Translations under genes and position numbers: made by a program
From: DATHWB01 sp035544575
GTDB taxonomy: Bacteria > Actinomycetota > Acidimicrobiia > Spongiisociales > ZC4RG35
NCBI GenBank assembly: GCA_035544575.1
Contig: DATKEC010000104.1
Location: 1-8,567, forward strand
Length of the DNA stretch: 8,567 nucleotides
Direction of reading: 5' to 3'
The notes under the pieces: model-generated
The model's input: only the letters and a program-made list of their open reading frames with translations
Databases searched by the model: none
What the model was told of the DNA's origin: nothing
Shown here: positions 1 through 5,722 of the stretch, piece by piece
Position numbering within the stretch: position 1 is the stretch's first letter
Layout of the letters: every line of letters starts with the position of its first letter

Positions 1-1278
1 GTTGTCGGTGGCGACGTTTACGCGGCGGCCATCATCTTCGACGGTTTCCGCGCCCAGCTGTTCCGCTACTCCGGATCGTGGGCTGGTGTCGGGGAGCCTC
101 GACCGGGCGCGATCGGCTGGATCGCCGACATCGACGGCGAACTCGTCGCCGACGCCCAGTTCAGTGCTTCGCCGCCGCAGTTGTGGCGGCACGACACCGG
201 CGGACGATGGTCGGCTGTGCGGATGGCCCTGCCCGCGGCGCCGGAGCAGTCCAGGCCCGCCCGGTTCATGGCCGCCGACGGAGGGACGGTGGTGGGCATG
301 ATGTTCGGCCAGCCGGCGCTGTGGCGTTCGGGAGCGCGCGGGGGAACCGTCCTGGCGACTCCCGCCGAAGCCGATCGGCTGTGGGAACGGGTTGCCACCC
401 TTCCCGCCGACGGCCCATTCGTGGCGTTTGCGGGTGATGAGATCATCGTGGTCGCCTCCCGGTTGCAGTCGCCAACGACACCGAGCTTGCTGGTCAGCCG
501 GGATGGCCTCGAGTGGGAGGAACGCCAACTTCCGACCGGGCTGAACGTCACCGCCATCCGAGAAGTGGGCGACCACAACGTCGTCGTCGGCGTTCGGGCG
601 GCCTCGAACGTGGTGGTCGGACGATTCGACGACGACGAGTTCGGGGTAGTGGCGGAGTTCAAGGGCGCTCTGATTGACCTCGACAGCTCCGAGCATTCGA
701 TCATCCTGTATATCCGCCACGCGACCGTGACCACCCGGTACGAGATCCCGATCGAACCCGAGGGTCCTATCACCGAGACACCGGTGGACGGAAGACCCGT
801 GACCATCTGGCCTTTGGGCGAGGGAGTCGTGGCGCGTGGCGAGTCCGCGACCTTCGGGTGGCCTCCGAATGGGATGAGCGTGTCGCTGGACGGCGGCATC
901 GACTGGGCGCCCGTCGACGTCGAGCCTTTGCGAGTCTTCCAGGTTGGGAACGAGATCGTCGTCTTCACCGTGGACACTCCAGCCCGGACGTTCCGGCTTG
1001 AGGTCGACCCGATCGAACTTGAGGAGATCAGCCTTCCTCCCCGGTTCGCGACGGCCGCCACCGCCGGTTCCATGTTCGAATGGGCTGACGGCCTGGTCAT
1101 ACGTGAGCCAAACAGTTTCGAGTACCTGACGGCGATCGACGCCGACCCCGTGATGCTCGAACTGTCGCCAAGAACCGGCTTCAACGGGGCTTTCGCGGCC
1201 CCCGCCACCGGCGGTCACGTCGTGACACGGGAAGGCGAGTACTGGGTGCTCTACCGCTGGACGGGACTCGCCCCGTGA
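1..1278 (+). CDS. Beta-propeller-like repeat protein, 5' partial
   Basis: Frame 1 is open from the first base to a TGA at 1276-1278, so 425 residues are visible and the true start lies left of the window. The TTG at 181 is an internal codon: the same frame reads well before it, giving propeller-like strands such as VVGGDVYAAAIIFDGF. The protein has repeated beta-rich blocks of roughly 40-50 residues, and two segments resemble Asp-boxes (S-x-D-G-x-x-W): SRDGLEW and SLDGGIDW. Such motifs are typical of sialidase/BNR-type and WD40/YVTN-type propellers. No catalytic residues can be assigned and no membrane segment is visible in this part. An extracytoplasmic binding or sensing role is inferred only from the fold. 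The next gene is convergent and 428 bases away, so this is the last gene of its transcript. Fold moderately sure; function unknown. Confidence 0.75.
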   Translation, partial: VVGGDVYAAAIIFDGFRAQLFRYSGSWAGVGEPRPGAIGWIADIDGELVADAQFSASPPQLWRHDTGGRWSAVRMALPAAPEQSRPARFMAADGGTVVGMMFGQPALWRSGARGGTVLATPAEADRLWERVATLPADGPFVAFAGDEIIVVASRLQSPTTPSLLVSRDGLEWEERQLPTGLNVTAIREVGDHNVVVGVRAASNVVVGRFDDDEFGVVAEFKGALIDLDSSEHSIILYIRHATVTTRYEIPIEPEGPITETPVDGRPVTIWPLGEGVVARGESATFGWPPNGMSVSLDGGIDWAPVDVEPLRVFQVGNEIVVFTVDTPARTFRLEVDPIELEEISLPPRFATAATAGSMFEWADGLVIREPNSFEYLTAIDADPVMLELSPRTGFNGAFAAPATGGHVVTREGEYWVLYRWTGLAP

Positions 1279-1706
1279 GCGGGCCGCCAGCATTCCAGAC
1301 TCAGTCGCCGTGACGAATCCGTTCGGTCGGGACGCCAAAGCACGACGACCGTCGCGGGTTCTGCGCATCCCCGAGGTCTCGAACAGCGAGCACCATGCAC
1401 TCTGTCCGCTCGGCGACGGGGTCGTCCCATTCGCCAGGTCTGCAAGCCGCGGCGAAACCTCGGCACCGCGCGCCTCGTCGCCGCGGACCGGCGGCAATCG
1501 GATCACGCGTCTCGGCGAGGGCGCGGCCCCTCAGGCGCCGCAGACCGGCGAGCCACAGTCGTCGAAGCCGACGGCGAACCTCTACCGCCTCCGCTCCGCC
1601 CACATCTCGCAGTCCATGAGGAAGTAGGTCAGGCACTCCCCATTGGTCATCTCCCGAGTCTGAGACCGATCCGGAGAACAGTGACAGGAGGCCACAGAAG
1701 CGGCTC
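1279..1706. other. Convergent intergenic gap without an intact gene
   Basis: The gap lies between the stop codons of the propeller-like gene (+) and the cyclase-STAND gene (-). Open frames exist on both strands, but they are arginine-rich, overlap one another, lack convincing ribosome binding sites and match no family I recognise. On the minus strand, from an ATG near 1652, a frame begins MTNGECLTYFLMDCEMW and stops after about 23 codons. Further on, the same strand reads SAWCSLFETSGMRRTRDG, which looks more protein-like than the rest. This could be a decayed gene. I see no U-rich terminator, only one GC-rich inverted repeat (listed separately). Confidence 0.5.
1447..1486. repeat. 9-bp GC-rich inverted repeat
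   Basis: CCGCGGCGA at 1447-1455 is the exact reverse complement of TCGCCGCGG at 1478-1486, with 22 bases between the arms. It lies between two convergent genes, so a transcription-ending or RNA-stabilising hairpin is conceivable. However, no T-run follows on either strand, and a GC-rich arm pair can arise by chance in such DNA. Confidence 0.4.
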
Positions 1707-4367
1707 TCAACCGAGCTCTGCGGGGTCGACGCCGAGCTGTGTGATCACCCAGTCGATGCCTTCGTCCGGTTCGAAGGTGGCTCCTTCGGCGCGGGCACGA
1801 TTCCAGACCTCGCCCTCGAAGTCCTCCCCGGCGATGTCGGCGATCATCCAGTCACGGTTCTCGTAGGGGGCGGTGACCATCGACAGCCGCTTGCGGATCG
1901 CGTCGGTGACGCCGTAGGCGCGTGCCGCCGGCTCGATTCTGCCCTCGGCGGCGAGGACGCTCGAAGCGCCGTGCAGCGCATGGCAGATACAGGCGTAGTT
2001 CTTGACTTTTCGGAACGTGGCGAGTGCTTCGGCAGCGTTGCGTCGTGTCTCGTCGGTGACGGTCCCTCGAGTGGCGTCGAGCTGGGCGACGCCATCGGCG
2101 CCGTGGGCGATCATCGCGGGGACCTTGGTTGCGAGAGTCGCCTCACGGGCCCACGTCAGCCTCTCGGCGGCCACCTCGATGTCCCTCCCCATCTCGCAGA
2201 AGCCGAGCATAAGGTTCCCCATCAAGACGCCGAACCTGTCCTCGGCCTCGGAGTGGAGAGCCACCGACTGCTCGAAGATCTCCAGGGCCTCGATCGGGGA
2301 CGAGTCGACTCCGACGCTGCCTAACGCCCGGTAGAAGGTGGCCCAGCCGAGGTTGCGGGTGTCGCCCTCGGCCTGGAAGATCCTCGCCGCCTCATCGAGG
2401 CGCTCCAGGGCCTCGTCGAATCGCCCGATCCGGCTGCAGAGGAGGCCGCCGATCGCCAGTTGGAGCCTGGCCCGGAGCTTGGCGGGGAGGTCTTCTCCGG
2501 CGGCGTCGAGCATCGTGGTGCCCCACTCGTAGCCTTCCCGGAGGTACGACGTCGAGTCGCTCATCGCAGTCGAATCGCTCTCGGTCGCATACATCCAGTA
2601 GAAACGGCTGATGGCGGCGACGATGGTCGCACCCGCCACCGGGTCGTGTTCGCGTGCCCATCCGAGCGCGCTGCGGATGTTGTCGATCTCGGTGCGGAAG
2701 CGGCGCAGCCAGGCCACCTGGTTGCGTCCTTCCAGCTCGCGGCCGCCCTCTCTGACGAGGGCGAGGATCCACTCGAGATGGGCGCGCCGGGTGTCCTGTT
2801 CCTCACCCTCCGCCCGGAGGCGCTCGGCCCCGTACTCGCGAATCGTTTCCAGCATGGCGTAGCGGGTGGGGTCGCCACGCTCGACGGTCAACAGCGACTG
2901 GGAGACCAGCTGGTCGAGACCGTCGAGGACGTCGACGCCGGATCCGACCACGGCTTCGGCGGCGGCGAGATCGAATCCCCCGGCGAACACCGAGAGCCTC
3001 CGGTACAGCTCGCGAATCTCGGGTCCGAGGAGATCGTGGGACCAGGCGACGGACTCTCTCAATGTCTGATGGTGCGCCAGTCCACCCCGGCTGCCGCCCC
3101 GGAGGAGCTGGAACCGATTCTCGAGTCGCCGGTCGATCTCGGCGGGGCTCATCGTCCTGACCCGGGCAGCCGCCAGCTCGATGGCGAGAGGGAGCCCATC
3201 GAGTCGGCGGCAGATCTCCGCTACCGCCGGGGCGTCGTCGTCGGTGAGCTGGAAGCCGTCGTCTGCGGCCGCGGCCCGATCGAGAAACAGCCGCCCGGCG
3301 TCCGAAGCCTCTACTGCGGACCGTTCGGGGGTCGCCGGCAGGCTCATCGTCGGGATCCTCCAGACTCGCTCGCCGGCGATGTCGAGCCTCTCACGGGAGG
3401 TGGCGAGAACCTTGACGCCGGGCGCCGCCCGCAACACTTCAGCGACGATGGCGGCGACATCGTCGATCAGGTGTTCGCAGTTGTCGAAGATCAGGAGCGC
3501 CTGCTGGGAGGCCAGGCTCGACGTGACCGCTTCGATCAGGTCGGCGTCGGCGGGTGCGGGCCGGCGCATCACCCCGAGCATCTCCGCGGGGATGAGCCTT
3601 CCGTCGGAGATCGGTGCCAGCTCGAACAGCCACACCCCGGCCGGATGTGCGTCGATCATCCGTCGTGCCGACTCGATCGCCAAGGTGGTCTTCCCGGCGC
3701 CTCCCGGCCCCGTGACCGTGACCATGCGGTGGACGGCGATCGTCTCCGACAGATCCTCGATCTCCGCCGACCTTCCGACGAAAGACTTCACCTGACCGGG
3801 CAGGTTCGTCGGCGTGGACTCGGTCCGGAGCGGAGGGAACCCCATCCCACCGCGGGTCACCTGATAGATGCGCTCGGGCCGGCTCAACCCACGCAGATGA
3901 TGCTGGCCCAAGTCCTCGAACGCTATCGGTGCGAGCCGATCACCGATCAGCTCTCGTGTCGCTGACGACAGCAGGATTTGACCGCCATGCCCGGCCGCCT
4001 CGATTCGCGCCGCCCGGTTGACGGACGGCCCGAGGTAGTCGCCGTCCTTGGCGTCGCCGGGGCCTGTGTGGATGCCCATGCGGACCCGGATCGTCCCAAC
4101 GGACGGATCCCAATCCACCTCGTCGAACGCTTCCTGGATGGCGACGGCGGCTCCCACGGCAGCGGATGGATCGGCGAACGCAGCCATGATGCCGTCCCCC
4201 ATCTTCTTGACGACATGCCCGCCCCGTTCCGTGATCGCTCCGACGGCGATCTGATCGTGGAGCGAGACCGCCGATTCCATGGCCGCCCCGCCTTCGTCCC
4301 ATCTCGTCGACGAGCCCTCAATGTCGGTGAACATGAAGCTCACGATTCCTGATGGCAGTTCCGCGAT
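1707..4367 (-). CDS. Class III adenylate cyclase fused to STAND ATPase and TPR-like repeats
   Basis: About 886 residues. Residues 1-170 form a class III cyclase domain with every canonical position filled: metal aspartates D15 (FTDIEGSS) and D58 (KKMGDGIMAAF), ATP-selecting K54 and D110 (GDYLGP), and transition-state N117 and R121 (VNRAAR). Cyclic AMP synthesis from ATP is therefore likely. A STAND/AP-ATPase module follows: Walker A GPGGAGKTT (220-228), Walker B LLIFDNCEH (291-299), TSRE (323-326) and GLPLA (391-395). Next come a winged-helix-like stretch and, from about 535, alanine-rich helical TPR-like repeats. No membrane segment or clear DNA-binding domain is seen. This is a known actinobacterial architecture in which the STAND/TPR part is thought to sense a ligand. 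The frame stays open to an ATG at 4847, but codons above about 4367 look non-coding. The start used here is an ATC at 4365-4367, 3 bases after GGGAGG, giving MAELPSGIVSF as in relatives. TTG 4427, GTG 4343 and ATG 4334 are alternatives. Confidence 0.88.
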   Translation of the reverse strand: MAELPSGIVSFMFTDIEGSSTRWDEGGAAMESAVSLHDQIAVGAITERGGHVVKKMGDGIMAAFADPSAAVGAAVAIQEAFDEVDWDPSVGTIRVRMGIHTGPGDAKDGDYLGPSVNRAARIEAAGHGGQILLSSATRELIGDRLAPIAFEDLGQHHLRGLSRPERIYQVTRGGMGFPPLRTESTPTNLPGQVKSFVGRSAEIEDLSETIAVHRMVTVTGPGGAGKTTLAIESARRMIDAHPAGVWLFELAPISDGRLIPAEMLGVMRRPAPADADLIEAVTSSLASQQALLIFDNCEHLIDDVAAIVAEVLRAAPGVKVLATSRERLDIAGERVWRIPTMSLPATPERSAVEASDAGRLFLDRAAAADDGFQLTDDDAPAVAEICRRLDGLPLAIELAAARVRTMSPAEIDRRLENRFQLLRGGSRGGLAHHQTLRESVAWSHDLLGPEIRELYRRLSVFAGGFDLAAAEAVVGSGVDVLDGLDQLVSQSLLTVERGDPTRYAMLETIREYGAERLRAEGEEQDTRRAHLEWILALVREGGRELEGRNQVAWLRRFRTEIDNIRSALGWAREHDPVAGATIVAAISRFYWMYATESDSTAMSDSTSYLREGYEWGTTMLDAAGEDLPAKLRARLQLAIGGLLCSRIGRFDEALERLDEAARIFQAEGDTRNLGWATFYRALGSVGVDSSPIEALEIFEQSVALHSEAEDRFGVLMGNLMLGFCEMGRDIEVAAERLTWAREATLATKVPAMIAHGADGVAQLDATRGTVTDETRRNAAEALATFRKVKNYACICHALHGASSVLAAEGRIEPAARAYGVTDAIRKRLSMVTAPYENRDWMIADIAGEDFEGEVWNRARAEGATFEPDEGIDWVITQLGVDPAELG

Positions 4368-4742
4368 TCGCCTCCCGATGTCTGGTCTGAAAGTACCCGA
4401 CCAGGGTCGCCGGTGCAGTGGAATCAACGCCTCCCGGCCGACCCCAACCGCAAGATGACAGCACGTGCGGGCGGTGCGCCGTTCATCGTCCGCGCTCAAG
4501 CGGTGCCTTCGGCGTCTCCAGCTCGTCGTTCTGATCTGCGAGGGCCGCGAGCTCGGCCTGTAGGGAGTCGAGAGCCGGTAGCCAGCGCCGGCTGTTGCGG
4601 CGACCTCGACTATCGCAAGGAGGGTGAGGGCTTGGAAATTAGCGTGCTCGAGGTTCGCATCGTGACGGCCCTCCTGTGGCCTCCGACGATCATCGCATCT
4701 CGGCTGGTCGGGATTGTGTGTCTCGGAGGGTCCCGGACAGTT

Positions 4743-4763
4743 GGTTCTGTTGACATCAGAACC
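4743..4763. promoter_or_regulatory. Perfect inverted repeat GGTTCTG-N7-CAGAACC, candidate operator
   Basis: GGTTCTG at 4743-4749 is the exact reverse complement of CAGAACC at 4757-4763, with a 7-base centre TTGACAT. The 14-base centre-to-centre spacing suits a dimeric regulator, or the sequence could form a small RNA hairpin. It lies about 380 bases above the cyclase start and 410 bases above the sigma gene. The regulator is unknown. The TTGACA in the centre resembles a -35 box, but no matching -10 follows. Confidence 0.4.
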
Positions 4764-4870
4764 CGCGCAGCGGGGAACAAGGTCGGACGTCGAAAACCCG
4801 GCCGTTCCATCCAGCGGCGGAGCGCATTCCAGAACGGCCCGAATCATGGGTCTGGTTTCACGCGCAATCG

Positions 4871-4950
4871 CCTGCTGGAATCGAACTTCTCAGCCGTCCC
4901 ACCGGGACTGCGAGAAAACCCTCAGCAGAATGCTCAGGATAAGTCCTGAG
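4871..4950 (+). repeat. Repeat element R1: two-hairpin direct repeat upstream of the sigma operon
   Basis: Bases 4902-4950 match 7651-7699 at 44 of 49 positions in the same orientation. Weaker similarity continues left to about 4871 (shared GGAAT and TTCT blocks). The core holds two adjacent stems. Hairpin A pairs CTGCGAG (4908-4914) with CTC-A-GCAG (4921-4928, A bulged). Hairpin B pairs CTCAGGA (4933-4939) with TCCTGAG (4944-4950) around a TAAG loop, all 7 pairs perfect. CTCAGCAGAA and CTCAGGATAA also form a 12-base-spaced near-repeat. It sits between divergent genes, so R1 is unlikely to act simply as a terminator for either. It may be a REP/MITE-like repeat, a structured RNA or a regulator site. 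Confidence 0.8.
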
Positions 4951-4971
4951 TCCGCGTCGAAGGGATCCCGG

Positions 4972-4999
4972 GGCCACCGGAACCATTCTGAAGGTGGCC
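4972..4999. promoter_or_regulatory. Inverted repeat GGCCACC-N14-GGTGGCC upstream of the sigma operon
   Basis: GGCCACC (4972-4978) and GGTGGCC (4993-4999) are perfect reverse complements separated by 14 bases. The central segment begins GGAACC, which resembles the -35 box used by many ECF sigma factors. I find no CGTC- or CGTT-type -10 element at 16-19 bases, so an autoregulated ECF promoter is not supported. It could be an operator or leader hairpin. Spacing to the sigma start is about 175 bases. Confidence 0.3.
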
Positions 5000-5148
5000 A
5001 GGGCCGATATCTCGTCAATGGGATTGGCCTCGGAAGGGTCCTTCCTGCTGGCTCGTTCGAGTCGTGATCGTGCTGGCGGCCGATCTTGTGCGGCCTGAGA
5101 AAGCGGTGGGCATCTCCTCACGCGTTCGGGTGGCCGTAAGGGGGCACA

Positions 5149-5172
5149 ATGAGCCGGACACTTACGTACTGA
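5149..5172 (+). CDS. 7-codon leader ORF coupled to the sigma gene
   Basis: ATG at 5149 opens a frame encoding MSRTLTY and stopping at TGA 5170-5172, one base before the sigma factor ATG at 5174. It has a purine-rich Shine-Dalgarno run, AAGGGGG at 5138-5144, four bases before its ATG. The sigma gene's own ATG is preceded by TACGTACTGAA, with no good ribosome binding site. The arrangement is what one expects if ribosomes finishing the leader restart on the sigma gene. The peptide is too short to have a recognisable function, and translation is inferred from this layout alone. Confidence 0.5.
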   Translation: MSRTLTY

Positions 5173-5173
5173 A

Positions 5174-5722
5174 ATGGAGCCCGAGGGATTGGATCGTCGG
5201 CAGGACTCATTTGATGCCTTCTTTGAGTCGCACTACGACTCGGTGTACCGCTACTGCCTGCGGCGCCTTGGAGCTGCCGACGCCGAGGATGCCGCCGCCG
5301 AGGTCTTTGCGGTCGCATGGCGCCGGATCGACAAGATGCCGGCCCCGCAGGTCGAGCGCGCCTGGCTGTTGGGAGTCGCATACCGGGTGATCGGAAATCA
5401 CTTCAGGGGGCGTATGCGCTGGGCTCGCCTCGTCGGTCGTCTCGAGTTCGCCACATCCCGAGCGGACCCGGGCGATTCGGCGGTGGACGGCGACTTTCGG
5501 CTCCTTCATCTCGCCCTCCAGGGTCTTCGCCCGGCGGATCGCGAGCTACTGCGGTTGGCCTCCTGGGATGGACTGACGCGGCGTGAGATCGCCGAGGTGA
5601 TGGGCATCAACGTGAACGCCGTCGACCAGCGGCTGTTTCGGGCGCGTGCCCGGATGAAGGATCGTTTCGAACGGCTCCGGGAGGACGAGCTTCGTGTGGG
5701 CACAAAGGAGGCCTCAGCATGA
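5174..5722 (+). CDS. RNA polymerase sigma factor, ECF (sigma-70) family
   Basis: The product is 182 residues, the usual size for a two-domain ECF sigma factor that directs core RNA polymerase to a small regulon. Sigma region 2 covers about residues 14-80 and includes DAEDAAAEVFAVAW (36-49), the core-binding region 2.2, and AWLLGVAYRVIGNHFRGR (63-80), the -10-recognition part. A linker to about 110 leads to region 4, with the -35-binding helix-turn-helix LTRREIAEVMGINVNAVDQR (134-153) and a basic helix. No extra C-terminal SnoaL or other regulatory domain is present. The start is well fixed: an in-frame TGA at 5150-5152 leaves ATG 5174 as the first possible initiator. Its stop overlaps the next start as ATGA, implying co-translation with the membrane protein, the likely signal-input partner. 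No zinc-finger anti-sigma gene is adjacent. Confidence 0.93.
   Translation: MEPEGLDRRQDSFDAFFESHYDSVYRYCLRRLGAADAEDAAAEVFAVAWRRIDKMPAPQVERAWLLGVAYRVIGNHFRGRMRWARLVGRLEFATSRADPGDSAVDGDFRLLHLALQGLRPADRELLRLASWDGLTRREIAEVMGINVNAVDQRLFRARARMKDRFERLREDELRVGTKEASA
5704..5711 (+). promoter_or_regulatory. Strong ribosome binding site of the propeller-hydrolase gene
   Basis: AAAGGAGG lies 7 bases before ATG 5719, inside the end of the sigma gene. It is a near-perfect Shine-Dalgarno sequence and fixes the start of the downstream gene. It contrasts with the weak site of the sigma gene, suggesting that the membrane partner may be made in equal or greater amounts than the sigma factor, as expected for an inhibitor. 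Confidence 0.8.

Larger units (their letters stand above)
4368..5148. other. Divergent intergenic region with palindromes and repeat R1
   Basis: This stretch separates the minus-strand cyclase gene from the plus-strand sigma operon and must hold both promoters. The open frames crossing it (for example + 4413-4949 and the upward extension of the cyclase frame to 4847) have proline/arginine-rich, unstructured translations and no recognisable family. I treat them as non-coding. The region does contain a perfect 7-bp palindrome at 4743-4763, repeat element R1 at about 4871-4950, and a 7-bp inverted repeat at 4972-4999. I could not identify a convincing -35/-10 pair for either gene. Confidence 0.6.

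Noticed and set aside
66..1208. Long minus-strand open frame (380 codons) opposite the first propeller-like gene
   Set aside because: Serine/proline/arginine-rich translation with no family features. It is an antisense shadow of a clear plus-strand gene in GC-rich DNA.
2460..3965. Plus-strand open frame of 501 codons
   Set aside because: It lies wholly opposite the cyclase-STAND gene, where Walker, GLPLA and TPR-like sequence is clear on the other strand. The translation has no domain features.
4750..4755. TTGACA as a -35 box
   Set aside because: No TATAAT-like hexamer occurs 16-19 bases downstream, and the hexamer lies in the centre of a palindrome.
4870..4895. tRNA T-arm-like sequence GTTCGATTCC on the minus strand
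   Set aside because: The flanking bases do not form a 5-bp T stem, and no acceptor or anticodon arm can be built around it.
4413..4949. Plus-strand open frame of 178 codons in the divergent gap
   Set aside because: The translation looks unstructured, there is no good ribosome binding site, and it ends inside hairpin B of R1. Its resemblance to a frame at 7600-7866 is explained by the repeat itself, and the R1/R2 differences do not favour third codon positions.
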